DNA of 64,000 nt from JAHEJX01 sp041605955 (GTDB taxonomy: Bacteria > Actinomycetota > Acidimicrobiia > Spongiisociales > UBA5794). Shown here in pieces: positions 9,401-18,258 of the stretch. The position numbers and the translations under genes are program-made. The notes beneath the pieces were generated by a model. The model was given only the letters and a program-made list of their open reading frames with translations. It did not search any database and was not told the origin of the DNA. Position 1 is the stretch's first letter, and each line of letters begins with the position of its first letter. The stretch is taken from NCBI GenBank assembly GCA_041605955.1, contig JBFIXI010000003.1, positions 1-64,000 of the forward strand. The letters run 5' to 3'.

Positions 9401-10687
9401 GCGGTGATGGTCTTCGATCAGCCGGCCGATAGCTTCAGCCTCTACCTGGACGGCACACTGGCGGCTTCCGCCGGCGGCGTGGGCGCGCTCCACAACCATG
9501 GCCTGGCCGCCTTCGGATCCCAACGCGGCTGGGCGCGCTACCACGACGGAGCCCAGCCCGACGAGCGCAACTTCGTGGACGGCACGATCGACGAAGTGGC
9601 CCTCTACCCGGTGGCGCTCGGCGCCGCCACGGTCGCCGATCACTACGCCCTCGGCGCGGCTACCGGCCCCCAGCAACCCACGGCGACGATCACCTCACCG
9701 AGCCCCGGCGCCGTGGTGGCCGGCAACGTAGTCGTGGAGGTGGCGGTCAGCGACGACGATCCGGCGAGCGGCTTGAGCGTCGAGGTGTCGACCGACGCCG
9801 GCTCGACCTGGAATCCGGCCACGTGGAACGGGGCGCTCGCCCGCTATGTCCACGACTGGGACACAACGAGGCAGCCCGACGGCCCGGCGACAATCGAGGC
9901 TCGAGTCACCGACTCCGACGGCAACATCACGTTCGCCGACCCGGTGAGCGTCACCATCGACAACGAGTCGCCGCCGGGCTACCGCGATCGCGTCATTGGC
10001 GACGGCGCCTGGATCTACTGGCGACTCGGCGAAGCCGCCGGGCCGACGGTCGCCGACGAGCTCGGATCCAACCCGCAGACGTACAGCGGGACGCCGACGC
10101 TGGGGGTGACGGGCTTGATCGCCGCCGCCGACACCGCGGTCGACTTCGACGGGGTAGACGACACCATTCGACTGGTCAACTCACCCCAGATCAACCAGAC
10201 CGATCCGTTCCTCACCAAGACCATCGAGCTGTGGTTCCGAGCAACGGACGTCTCCAGCCGCCAAGTGATCCTCGAGCAAGGCTCCGTGTCCCGGGGGCTC
10301 AACATCTACTTGCGCAACCGACGGCTGTATGCCGGGATCTACAACACCGCAGACGACGGAGGCGATACTCCGTGGGGTCCCGTCTTCCTGTCGGCCCGAG
10401 TCAGCGCGGATACCACCTACCACGTCGTCGTTGTGTTCGACCAGCCGGCCGACACGTTCAGCTTGTACGTGAACGGGGCCCTGGTTGACAGCGACACCGG
10501 TATCGGCCAGCTCTACAGCCATGGCCGATCCGCGATCGGCTCGCAGTGGGATTGGGCCCGTTATCACGACGGTGCCCGCTTCGGCGACCAATACTTCTTT
10601 GCCGGCACGCTCGACGAGATCGCCGTCTATCCAGGTGCCCTCAGCGCCGCAGCCATCGCAGATCACTACACCGCCGGCACGCCTTGA
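6485..10687 (+). CDS. Giant secreted metallophosphatase with Ig-like and LamG modules
   Basis: This 1400-residue exported protein has a signal peptide (MKGNRAGG, a hydrophobic LGLAALGLLSALLPVV stretch, and a likely cleavage after ATA near residue 37). Residues about 40-345 form an unidentified beta-rich region. They are followed by an Ig-like module (about 7530-7830) and a calcineurin-type phosphoesterase domain (about 7840-8620). The phosphoesterase shows its motifs AAGDIG, PGDVAYPDG, PGNHDY and VGHEHHYER, so the metal ligands look complete. Then come Ig-like (about 8650-8945), LamG (8955-9655), Ig-like (9670-9970) and LamG (9975-10680). It probably binds extracellular polymer through LamG domains and releases phosphate. 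There is no sortase motif or C-terminal anchor. ATG 6485 directly precedes the signal peptide; the ribosome-binding site is weak. Confidence 0.85.
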   Translation: MKGNRAGGHLKLGLAALGLLSALLPVVTAPSRATAADVVLPPILLAGPDAEDSGSGNGAASRVNTWSYQIRNPNPFDLTATIDVNTAPFSAGETGPPAGSWVPTQVVAVSVPANSMTPVTKRLDTPPALGVVAAGSSYGLRARWDAYPTVESNYVGLHWPQALTIPSSLGAAFTDPGLPFVGGGDVIEGFTDNRGPDFAAAFACEFDTAGNPTSNYVYYWWVQNSAFTGNPELLNVELARANGSLMPGVSGLARQTVDWAATRSAVEIVNGSAATVATWQAARGWFRPAINKANPGGTAGDNTWPWDGSTPPGSVWALNGSPYDKHTRPLLHADDCATKYADLPAPGTEAPMVTIVAPPDGATVADTVVIQIAASDDDAAGTLDVQVSTDGGAAWSAAAWNPAIAHYEYSWDTTGVADGSVTIDARATDSDGNTTNAAPIGVTVDNAADPTLVVAAGDIGSCGLTSDDATGALLDEIFSTATGLIAIPGDVAYPDGTPADFDCFDDAWGQHKPLMRPAPGNHDYITPGAAGYFGYFGAQAGDPAEGYYSYPIDDYWMGISLNSNCGEVAGGCAAGGAQEQWLRSVLAASGDKNVLAYWHHPRWSNNFYNDNPNTQPLWQALYEYGADLVLVGHEHHYERYQPLDATGSPDPAFGIREFIVGTGGITLRAQQRAPSPYSEEQFYDDHGVLKLMLEPASYSWEFVSVGGSYTDSGSQPVHGAPQSPTVTITAPDPGAVVSGTTPIEVSAADDDPVGTLTVDVSTDGGSNWAAAPWNAASGRYEYSWDTTSQPDGVATIDARATDSDATTGYAPQVAVTIDNAPSSDYRTTVIADGADVYWRLADPTGTVATDELGSNDATYVGDPALGVPGLVADGTAAVDFDGFDDAVHLTNSAEINQGGPYFTKSIELWFSVTGITARQTLYEQGDIARGVNLYVHNGLLYAGIYNTSDNGGDTPWGPIFLSTPVSAGQPHHAVMVFDQPADSFSLYLDGTLAASAGGVGALHNHGLAAFGSQRGWARYHDGAQPDERNFVDGTIDEVALYPVALGAATVADHYALGAATGPQQPTATITSPSPGAVVAGNVVVEVAVSDDDPASGLSVEVSTDAGSTWNPATWNGALARYVHDWDTTRQPDGPATIEARVTDSDGNITFADPVSVTIDNESPPGYRDRVIGDGAWIYWRLGEAAGPTVADELGSNPQTYSGTPTLGVTGLIAAADTAVDFDGVDDTIRLVNSPQINQTDPFLTKTIELWFRATDVSSRQVILEQGSVSRGLNIYLRNRRLYAGIYNTADDGGDTPWGPVFLSARVSADTTYHVVVVFDQPADTFSLYVNGALVDSDTGIGQLYSHGRSAIGSQWDWARYHDGARFGDQYFFAGTLDEIAVYPGALSAAAIADHYTAGTP
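8650..10684 (+). repeat. Ig-like/LamG module array, first gene
   Basis: Two copies of an about 1 kb unit, each an Ig-like module (about 100 residues, ending in a VTIDN strand) plus a LamG module (about 235 residues, starting YWRL and ending in a DHY helix). The units are alike in protein and DNA and recur in the next gene, so duplication is the likely origin. Confidence 0.75.
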
Positions 10688-10785
10688 CCGCCGCCCGGCG
10701 ACTGTAATGCCACCGAGCGCAATGGCCGGTTACTCTGCGTGACGCGGCGGCCCAAATGCAACCGGACCGCATAGGGAGGGAGCTA

Positions 10786-13700
10786 ATGGCCCGCAGGCTC
10801 GCCATATTGGCAGCAGCAACGACGATGCTTGTGACGCTCTTGGCGGCGATTGCCGCCGCGGAGCCCAGCGGAGCAAAGCTGGAGTTCTTCGCCTCCGGCC
10901 TCGACGACGAGGTCATGGCCATCGCCTTCGCTCCCGGAGACGATCGCATGTTCATCGTCGAGCGGGCCGGCCTGATCAAGGTGATTCAACCCGACGGCAC
11001 CGTCCTGCCGACACCGGTCCTCGACATCCGATCGGCCGTCTTCTCCATCAACGGCCTGGTGTTCCACCCGGATTTCCAAACGAACCGGCTCTTCTACACA
11101 TATGCCATCGAAGACGGCAAGACGCGCATCCTCGAATACGAGATGAGCGCGGCCGATCCCAACGTCGCCGATCCGAGCAGTCGGCGTCTCGTGCTGGAAC
11201 GACAGCGCGACTCGAACTTCCATGCCGGCGGCCAAATGGAGTTCGGGCCCGACGGCTACCTCTACATGTCGTTGGGCGACGGCGGCCAGCCTCCCGGTGA
11301 CCCGTGGGAGAACGGACAGGACATCACAACCATCGACGCCAGCATCATCCGCATCGACCACGCCACCGGTCAGGGAGCCCCTGACAACCCGTTCGTCGAT
11401 GGTGCCGGTGACGACGCCATCTGGATATACGGGCTGCGCCACCCGTGGCGCTTCTCTTTCGACGAGGCAACCGGACTGATGTACGTAGCCGACGTGGGCT
11501 CCGGCACCTACGAGGAGGTCAACATCGTCGCCCCCGATCAGGGTGGAGACAACTTCGGGTGGGACGTCATGGAAGGCACCAACTGCTACGAGGAGCCGGA
11601 GGGCAATGAGGCTCCCTGCGGAGATCCCTCCTACATCTTGCCCACCTACCAATACAGCCATGCGGTGGGGTGCTCCATCATCGGCGGCTACGTGTATCAC
11701 GGTCTCCAGGTACCGCAGATGCAGAATCAATATTTCTACTCCGACTACTGCGAGGGCTGGATCAAGTCCTTCGAGTACGTCGACGGGCAGATCACCAACG
11801 AGCAGGACTGGACCGGCCTCCTCGGATCGGTGCCGCTGGTGACCACCTGGGGACAGGACAACGCCGGTGAGCTGAGCTTGGCCGTGAACGGCACCATCTA
11901 CAAGATCGTGCCGGATGGGCCCCCACCCGAGGTCGGCACCATCGCCGGCACGGTGTGGGCCGACGACGATCTCGACGGTCTGCAGGGTGGTGAGGCCGGA
12001 GTGGCCGGCGTCTCGGTAGAGCTGTGGGTAGACAGCAACGACGATGGCGCCGCCGATCTGCAACTCGACGCCACCACGACCAATGGCGCCGGGAACTACC
12101 AGTTCCCCAGCCTGGCGATCACGAGCACGTACGTGATCCGCTTCGACGCACCCGTTGGCAAGGACCTGACGTTGCGCGACGTCGGCAGCGATGACGCCAT
12201 CGACAGCGATCCCGACCCGCAGACCGGATTCACTGCGCCGATAACGCTCGATGCCGGCGAAGTCGACGCCACCATCGACGCCGGCCTGGTACCCGCCCCG
12301 GTGGGCGTGATCTCGGGCCGGATCTGGAACGACCTCGACGGCGACGGCCTCCAAGGCGGCGGCGAACCCGGCTTTCCGGGCCTGTTCGCATGGTTGTACA
12401 CCGACGACGATTTCAACGGCAACCCCGACACCAAGATCGACGCAGTGGCCGTCGATGCCAACGGCGAGTACCTGTTCAATGTCGACCCCGCGTTCAGCTA
12501 CTTCCTGCTGTACGGCCAGCAGATCTTCATCAACGGCCAGCTGACGCTCAATCTGCCAAACCGCACCACGCGCTCGCCTCGAGACGTGGGCGCCGATGAC
12601 ACCATCGACAGCGATGCCGACGAGGTCACCGGCTTCGCCGGGCCCATCACGGTGAGCGACGGGGAGACGATCGACGCCGTTGACGCCGGTTTCGTGCCGC
12701 TGCCGGCGAGTTACGCCGAGACCATCGCCGACGACGGCGCCACCGGACACTGGCGGCTCGGGGAAGCGACTGGAACGACGGCCTTCGACGCGGCCGGCAG
12801 TGCCCATGCCACTTATGTTGGCGACCCTGGGCTCGACGCCGCGCCGCTGATCGTCGACGAAGACCAGGCGGTCCATTTCGACGGGAGCGACGACGGAGTG
12901 CATCTCGTGAACTCGCTGGCGATGAACCAGGGCGGGCCTTATGCCACCAAGTCAGTGGAGCTTTGGTTCCGCGCCGACGACGTCCTTCGCCGCCAGGTGC
13001 TGATTGAGCAGGGGTCGGTGACCAGAGGCCTCAACGTCTACCTCCAGGGTGGCCAGCTATTCGGGGGGATGTACAACACCGACACTTTCCAGGGAGGCAC
13101 CCCGTGGGGTCCGGTGTTTCTGTCGACACCGGTGGCGGCCGGCACGACTCACCACGTAGTGCTCGTCTTGGACCAGCCGCAAGACACCCTGCGCCTATAC
13201 ATGAACGGTGAGCTGGCCGCCAGCGCCGGCGGGGTCGGATTGCTCTACAACCACGGGCTGTCGGCGGTCGCCAAGCAACGTGACTGGGCTCGCTACGTCA
13301 ACGGGGCCAGCCAGGGCGAGATCAATCACTTTGCCGGGACGATCGACGAGGTAGCCATCTACCCCAGCGCCCTCGATGCCTTCACAGTCGCCGATCACTA
13401 CGCGACCGGCAGCGAGGGAGCCACCACCAATCCCACCGCCGAGATAGTCGCCCCGCCAGGCGGCAGCGTCGTGGCCGGAACCACGACGATTGGGGTCGCT
13501 GCCACCGACGACGATCCGATCGGGTCCCTCATCGTCGAGATCTCGACCAATGGCGGTGCCAGCTGGCACAGCGCCGGCTGGAGCCCCGGCTCGTTCCGCT
13601 ACGAGTACCAGTGGGACACCACCAGCGAGGCCGACGGCCCGGTGACAATCGAGGCTCGGGCCACCGACTCTGACGGCAACGTCGGCATCGCCGCACCGGT

Positions 13701-15459
13701 TGCCGTGACCGTCGACAACGGAAGCGGCCCCGGCTACCGAGACGTTGTCATCGGGGACGGCGCCACCATCCTGTGGCGGCTCGGAGAAGTTGCCGGGACG
13801 ACGGCCTTCGACGAGGTGGGCACGAACGACGCCCCCTATCTGGGCGCTCCCGCCCTGGGAGCGGCTGCCCTCATCAGCGACCCCGACCCTGCCGTGGCCT
13901 TCGACGGCATCGACGACACGATCCGGCTCGTCAACTCCCCGGAGATCAACCAGGGCGGCCCCTATCTGACCAAGTCGATCGAACTGTGGTTCAACGCGGC
14001 CGACGTGGCCACCCGCCAGGTCCTCATCGAGCAGGGCTCGGTCACCCGCGGGCTCGTCATGTACCTGCTGAACGGCCAGCTGTGGGCGGGCATCTACAAC
14101 GCGGACACCTACGGCGGAGGGACTCCCTGGGGCCCCGTGTTCCTGTCGACGCCGGTGGCCGCCAACTCGACTTACCACGCCGTGATTGTCTTCGACGCCC
14201 CGAGCGACCTCTTCAGCCTGTACGTCAACGGAGCCCTCGCCGACTCCGGCACCGGTCTGGGTGCCTTACAGAACCACGGCCGGTCTGCCATCGGCTCCCA
14301 ATGGGACTGGACTCGCTTCCACGATGGAGGACGCTTCGGCGATCAGCACTACTTCGCCGGACGTATCGATGAAGTGGCGATGTACGCTGCGGCTTTGAGC
14401 GCCCCTACGATCGCGGCGCACCACGCCGCCGGCACGGCCGCCGGACCGGTCGTGCCCACCGTGACGATCGACGCCCCGACGGTCGGTTCTGCGGTGAGCG
14501 GCACCACGCTCGTGGTCGTGACGGCCGAGGACGACGATCCGGTTGGTTCCCTGCTGGTGGAAGTGTCCACGGACGGGGGCGCCACCTGGATGACGGCCCC
14601 GTGGAGCTCGGCGAGCAGCCGCTATGAGTACGCCTGGGACACGACGGCGCACCCCGACGGCCCAGCCGTGATCGAGGCGCGAGCCACCGACTCCGACGGC
14701 AACACCACCACTGCAAGCCCCGTTGGGGTCACCGTCGACAACGCAACGACCGGTTACCGCGACATAGTCCTCGCCGACGGCGCCACGATCTACTGGCGGC
14801 TCGGAGAGGCAACCGGCTCGATGGTGATCGACGAGCTGGGCAACAACGACAACACCTATCTCGGCGATCCGACCCTGGGGGCCGGACCGTTGATCGCGGA
14901 CATCGACTCTGCGGTCGACTTCGACGGTGTCGACGACACGGTGCGGTTGGTCAACTCACCGGAGCTGAATCAGGGCGGCCCCTACACGACTAAGTCGATC
15001 GAGCTCTGGTTCAGCGCCGACGATGTCGCCGGCCGCCAAGTCCTGCTCGAACAGGGCAGCGTGTCACGCGGCCTGAACATCTACCTCATCGGCGGGCAGC
15101 TCTGGGCCGGCATCTACAACACCAGCACCTTCCAGGGCGGCGTCCCGTGGGGCCCGGTGTTCTTGTCGTCACCCGTAACCGCCGGCACCACCTATCACGT
15201 CGCGATCGTCTTCGACGTTCCGGGCGACGCCTTCAGCCTCTACGTCAACGGGGAGCTGGCCGAGACTGCAAGCGGGATTGGGGCGCTCTACAACCACGGC
15301 AGGGCCGCCATCGGCTCGGAGTGGGACTGGGCTCGCTTCCACGATGGAGCCCGCTTCGGCAACCAGTACTACTTCGACGGCACGCTCGACGAGATCGCCG
15401 TGTACGGCGACGCGCTGGCGGCGACGACCATCGCCCACCACTACGCGGCCGGAAGGTGA
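10786..15459 (+). CDS. Secreted PQQ-type glucose/sorbosone dehydrogenase with SdrD-B and LamG modules
   Basis: A 1557-residue exported protein. After a signal peptide (LAILAAATTMLVTLLAAIAAA) residues about 28-380 form a six-bladed soluble sugar dehydrogenase domain. It shows FVVERAG-like FIVERAGLIKV, the NFHAGGQMEFGPDGYLY segment, and a WIYGLRHPWRFSFD segment, typical of PQQ-dependent aldose dehydrogenases. Two SdrD-B-like modules follow (about 11935-12295 and 12300-12700; GTVWADDDLDG and GRIWNDLDGDG starts). Then come LamG, Ig-like, LamG, Ig-like and LamG to the end. It likely oxidises sugars at a surface polymer. ATG 10786 is preferred over ATG 10756 because GGGAGG lies 6 bases before it and the signal peptide begins there. 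The gene follows the metallophosphatase by 98 bases and shares its modules. Confidence 0.85.
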   Translation: MARRLAILAAATTMLVTLLAAIAAAEPSGAKLEFFASGLDDEVMAIAFAPGDDRMFIVERAGLIKVIQPDGTVLPTPVLDIRSAVFSINGLVFHPDFQTNRLFYTYAIEDGKTRILEYEMSAADPNVADPSSRRLVLERQRDSNFHAGGQMEFGPDGYLYMSLGDGGQPPGDPWENGQDITTIDASIIRIDHATGQGAPDNPFVDGAGDDAIWIYGLRHPWRFSFDEATGLMYVADVGSGTYEEVNIVAPDQGGDNFGWDVMEGTNCYEEPEGNEAPCGDPSYILPTYQYSHAVGCSIIGGYVYHGLQVPQMQNQYFYSDYCEGWIKSFEYVDGQITNEQDWTGLLGSVPLVTTWGQDNAGELSLAVNGTIYKIVPDGPPPEVGTIAGTVWADDDLDGLQGGEAGVAGVSVELWVDSNDDGAADLQLDATTTNGAGNYQFPSLAITSTYVIRFDAPVGKDLTLRDVGSDDAIDSDPDPQTGFTAPITLDAGEVDATIDAGLVPAPVGVISGRIWNDLDGDGLQGGGEPGFPGLFAWLYTDDDFNGNPDTKIDAVAVDANGEYLFNVDPAFSYFLLYGQQIFINGQLTLNLPNRTTRSPRDVGADDTIDSDADEVTGFAGPITVSDGETIDAVDAGFVPLPASYAETIADDGATGHWRLGEATGTTAFDAAGSAHATYVGDPGLDAAPLIVDEDQAVHFDGSDDGVHLVNSLAMNQGGPYATKSVELWFRADDVLRRQVLIEQGSVTRGLNVYLQGGQLFGGMYNTDTFQGGTPWGPVFLSTPVAAGTTHHVVLVLDQPQDTLRLYMNGELAASAGGVGLLYNHGLSAVAKQRDWARYVNGASQGEINHFAGTIDEVAIYPSALDAFTVADHYATGSEGATTNPTAEIVAPPGGSVVAGTTTIGVAATDDDPIGSLIVEISTNGGASWHSAGWSPGSFRYEYQWDTTSEADGPVTIEARATDSDGNVGIAAPVAVTVDNGSGPGYRDVVIGDGATILWRLGEVAGTTAFDEVGTNDAPYLGAPALGAAALISDPDPAVAFDGIDDTIRLVNSPEINQGGPYLTKSIELWFNAADVATRQVLIEQGSVTRGLVMYLLNGQLWAGIYNADTYGGGTPWGPVFLSTPVAANSTYHAVIVFDAPSDLFSLYVNGALADSGTGLGALQNHGRSAIGSQWDWTRFHDGGRFGDQHYFAGRIDEVAMYAAALSAPTIAAHHAAGTAAGPVVPTVTIDAPTVGSAVSGTTLVVVTAEDDDPVGSLLVEVSTDGGATWMTAPWSSASSRYEYAWDTTAHPDGPAVIEARATDSDGNTTTASPVGVTVDNATTGYRDIVLADGATIYWRLGEATGSMVIDELGNNDNTYLGDPTLGAGPLIADIDSAVDFDGVDDTVRLVNSPELNQGGPYTTKSIELWFSADDVAGRQVLLEQGSVSRGLNIYLIGGQLWAGIYNTSTFQGGVPWGPVFLSSPVTAGTTYHVAIVFDVPGDAFSLYVNGELAETASGIGALYNHGRAAIGSEWDWARFHDGARFGNQYYFDGTLDEIAVYGDALAATTIAHHYAAGR
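12710..15456 (+). repeat. LamG/Ig-like module array, second gene
   Basis: Three LamG modules (about 12710-13410, 13735-14430, 14750-15456) are separated by two Ig-like modules (about 13430-13725 and 14450-14745). Each LamG carries the same landmarks: WRLGE, an AVDFDG strand, NQGGPY, LIEQGSVTRGL, TPWGPVFLS and YVNG. The units resemble those of the preceding gene more than expected from family resemblance alone. Confidence 0.75.
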
Positions 15460-15577
15460 TTGCAGACGGCCGATCATCTCTCCGGCTCCACCTGAGTGTC
15501 GTCTCGGCCGCCGGCGCCGCGGGACACTCCGCCCTGCTCATCGTCATCTCATGAGTTGAGGCCACGATGCCGAAGGC

Positions 15578-16264
15578 ATGGCAATGAATGCAGCCCGCAT
15601 CCTGGTGGTCGATGACGACCCCCGTATCGCCGCGGCGGTGCGGCGGGCGCTCGCATATGAGGGCTACCACGTCGAGGTCGCTCACGACGGCCGGTCGGCG
15701 CTGCAGGCAACGCAGCGTTCGAGTCCCGATCTCGTCGTGCTCGACGTGATGATGCCGGGAATCGACGGTATCGAGGTGTGCCGGCGACTGCGGGCCGCGG
15801 GCGACGAAGCGGCCATCTTGATGCTCACTGCGAAAACCGACGTGCCCGACCGGGTCGCCGGTCTGGACGCCGGCGCCGACGACTACCTGATCAAACCGTT
15901 CGCGTACGACGAGCTGCTGGCCAGAGTGCGCAGCCTGTTGCGGCGCCGCCGGTCGGATCCGGGTGAGCACCTCACCTATGCCGACGTGGCCGTCGAGGTG
16001 AGGGCCATGGAAGTCTGGCGAGGGTCCCGGGCAGTAGAGCTCACCGCACTCGAATTCCGCCTCTTCGAGTACTTCATGCGCAATCCGCGCGTCGTCCTCT
16101 CTCGCTCGCAGATCCTCATCGAGGTGTGGGGCCTCGATGCGGAGACCACCTCCAATGTGGTCGATGTCTATGTGCGCTACTTGCGCCAGAAGCTGGAGGC
16201 TGCCGGCGAGCCGCGGCTGATTCACACGGTCCGAGGGGCCGGGTATGTGCTGAGGGAGGGCTGA
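15578..16264 (+). CDS. OmpR/PhoB-family response regulator
   Basis: The 228-residue protein has an N-terminal receiver domain with acidic pocket Asp12-14, phosphoacceptor Asp56 in LVVLDVMMPG, and the conserved lysine in DYLIKPF. A C-terminal winged-helix DNA-binding domain follows (ELTALEFRLFEYFMRNPRVVLSR would be its helix 2 region; VVDVYVRYLRQKL its recognition helix). It should bind direct repeats as a phosphorylated dimer. It is the first gene of a two-gene operon with the sensor kinase, one base between stop and start. Targets are unknown; the adjacent secreted LamG proteins are possible. Confidence 0.93.
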   Translation: MAMNAARILVVDDDPRIAAAVRRALAYEGYHVEVAHDGRSALQATQRSSPDLVVLDVMMPGIDGIEVCRRLRAAGDEAAILMLTAKTDVPDRVAGLDAGADDYLIKPFAYDELLARVRSLLRRRRSDPGEHLTYADVAVEVRAMEVWRGSRAVELTALEFRLFEYFMRNPRVVLSRSQILIEVWGLDAETTSNVVDVYVRYLRQKLEAAGEPRLIHTVRGAGYVLREG

Positions 16265-16265
16265 C

Positions 16266-17651
16266 TTGCGCATCCGGCGCCGGCTGACGCTCTATGGCGT
16301 GGTGGTCACCGGGCTCACCATGCTGGCTTTCGGTGTTGCCCTGATAGCGCTCAGTCGCGGATCTGTGCCCACCGACCAGGACAACACGCTGGCCATGATC
16401 GCCGACAGCCTGCTCGCCGAGACTCCGGTGCTCGATCCGGAGGAGCTGGTTCCCGGTTTGCCGCTGCCGACCGAGCTCGACTCGAGTACGGCCCCCTTCG
16501 TCACCATCTACGACGACACCGGTGCAGCTCTCTACACCACCGGCTTCATCAGCGGAGGAGCCCCACCGCTGCCGGCGGCTGTCGTTGTCGAAGCTCTCGG
16601 GCGCGGCCAGTCGATCGTCACGCTCCAGCTGGCCGAAAGCCTCGAGATCCGGCTCCATGCTCGCAGTTGGCCCACCGTTGCCGGGGGCCGAGCGGTGCTG
16701 GCCGTCGGTCAATCGACTGCCTTCATCGAAGAGCAGATTCGCGGTTTGACCGCAGTGATCTTCGTTGCCGCCATCCTGGCAATGCTGGCTTCGGTGCTCG
16801 TTTCGTATCTGGTCAGCGGGCGCGCCCTGCGGCCGCTGCGGCAGCTGGCGGCCACTACCGACGAGATCGGCCGCACCGGGGACTTGAGTCGCCGGCTGCC
16901 GACGGTGACGACCCGCGACGAGGTGGGGGCCCTGACTGCAAGCTTCAACTCGATGCTGGACAGCGTCGAGGACGCCAATGCCCGACTCGCCGACGCCCTC
17001 GAGTCGCAACGGCGCTTCGTGGCCGATGCCTCGCATGAGTTGCGGAGCCCGCTGACGACGATCCGCTCGAATGCCGGCTTCCTGGCGGAACGACCCGACG
17101 CTACGGCAGACGACCGCCGCGACGCGGTCGACGACATATCGGCCGAGGCCGACCGCATGGCGCAGCTCGTCGATGACTTGCTGACATTGGCGGTGCGCGA
17201 CGCCGGGCGCGAGATGCGAATCGTGCCCATGCACGTCGAGCAGATCTTCCGCGACTTGGCGCCGCGGGCCGACACGCTCCCGCAGACCGTCACATGGATG
17301 CCGGCCAGCCGAGCGACCATCAAAGGCGACCGCGACGCCCTCGCCCGCCTGCTGTGGACCCTCATCGACAATGCGGTCAAGCACGGAGCCGACGAAGTTA
17401 CCGTCAGCTCTGTTGACCATCCCAATGACGTGTCCATCATTGTCAGCGACGACGGCCCCGGCTTCCCTGGCGACGACCTCGATCGCGTCTTCGAGCGTTT
17501 CTACCGTGGCGATCCTGCACGCAGCCCGGCGGGCTCTGGGTTGGGACTCTCGATCGCAGCGGCGATCGTTGAGGCGCACGGCGGGTGCATCAGCGCGGCC
17601 AACCGCCCGCAGGGAGGCGGGGTGGTCACGGTGACTCTGCCCCACAGCTGA
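16266..17651 (+). CDS. HAMP-domain sensor histidine kinase
   Basis: A 461-residue inner-membrane kinase, partner of the regulator just upstream. Order: TM1 (about residues 8-30), an extracytoplasmic sensor region (about 31-160), TM2 (about 160-182), HAMP (about 183-235), dimerisation/phosphoacceptor domain with His about 257 in ASHELRSPL, and ATPase domain. The ATPase domain has N box DNAVKHG, G1 DDGPGFPG and G2 GSGLGLSIA. All catalytic boxes look intact. The start is TTG 16266, one base after the regulator stop, which keeps the MRIRRRL positive-inside N-terminus. Confidence 0.92.
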   Translation: MRIRRRLTLYGVVVTGLTMLAFGVALIALSRGSVPTDQDNTLAMIADSLLAETPVLDPEELVPGLPLPTELDSSTAPFVTIYDDTGAALYTTGFISGGAPPLPAAVVVEALGRGQSIVTLQLAESLEIRLHARSWPTVAGGRAVLAVGQSTAFIEEQIRGLTAVIFVAAILAMLASVLVSYLVSGRALRPLRQLAATTDEIGRTGDLSRRLPTVTTRDEVGALTASFNSMLDSVEDANARLADALESQRRFVADASHELRSPLTTIRSNAGFLAERPDATADDRRDAVDDISAEADRMAQLVDDLLTLAVRDAGREMRIVPMHVEQIFRDLAPRADTLPQTVTWMPASRATIKGDRDALARLLWTLIDNAVKHGADEVTVSSVDHPNDVSIIVSDDGPGFPGDDLDRVFERFYRGDPARSPAGSGLGLSIAAAIVEAHGGCISAANRPQGGGVVTVTLPHS

Positions 17652-17712
17652 TCTAATCGTCTACTCATCGTGGCCCAACAATCGGCTCATCAGCGGTGCC
17701 GAGACTTGCGGC

Positions 17713-18258
17713 ATGGACACCTCAGCCACCATGGACACCTCAGCAACTGTGGCTGGGCCCGACGTCCCAACCGATGTAATCGCGGACAGGACCTTCGTGA
17801 CGGTGATTCGGGTGTTGTTGCTGATACAGGGCGCGATCGGCATCGCCTCGTTCCTCGAGGCACTCTTCGTCGGAGCCGCGCAGGGAGTGGTTCTCGGTCC
17901 GGTCCTAGCCCTCACCGCTACCGGAGCGGCGCTCTCTCTCTGGCTGGCGAGCCGCATCGAGCATCATGGCCGACGCGCCCGCAAGGCGATCATCGTGATC
18001 CAGTTCGCCTGGTTGGTCGCTGCCGGGATCGACTTGCTCCTCTCGATCTGGATGACACAACAGGTGCTCGAACTCGTGCCGACCGTGACGCGCCTGGCCA
18101 TGCCGGCGGCCATCGTCGTCGTGCTCCGCAGTCCTCGGGCCCGACTCGTGTTCGACGTACCGCCCGGCCGTGGGGCGCGTCGCCGCGCCAAACGCCGTGC
18201 CGCCGCCGGCCCAGCCGGCAGCTGCGGAGAGCGGACATCGGAGGGGGTGGCTATATGA
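17713..18258 (+). CDS. Four-helix membrane protein, unknown
   Basis: A 181-residue protein with a polar N-terminus, about four hydrophobic helices (near residues 30-50, 55-80, 95-115, 118-140) and a basic, low-complexity C-terminal tail. The first 18 bases, encoding MDTSAT, are duplicated in tandem, so either ATG (17713 or 17731) could be the start; neither has a clear ribosome-binding site. The stop overlaps the start of the next membrane protein (ATGA), pointing to co-expression. No family recognised. Confidence 0.55.
   Translation: MDTSATMDTSATVAGPDVPTDVIADRTFVTVIRVLLLIQGAIGIASFLEALFVGAAQGVVLGPVLALTATGAALSLWLASRIEHHGRRARKAIIVIQFAWLVAAGIDLLLSIWMTQQVLELVPTVTRLAMPAAIVVVLRSPRARLVFDVPPGRGARRRAKRRAAAGPAGSCGERTSEGVAI

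Noticed and set aside
10783..12903. Long antisense frame (706 codons) opposite the sugar dehydrogenase gene
   Set aside because: Same reasoning: the plus strand has a signal peptide and intact family motifs, while the minus frame shows no known domain.
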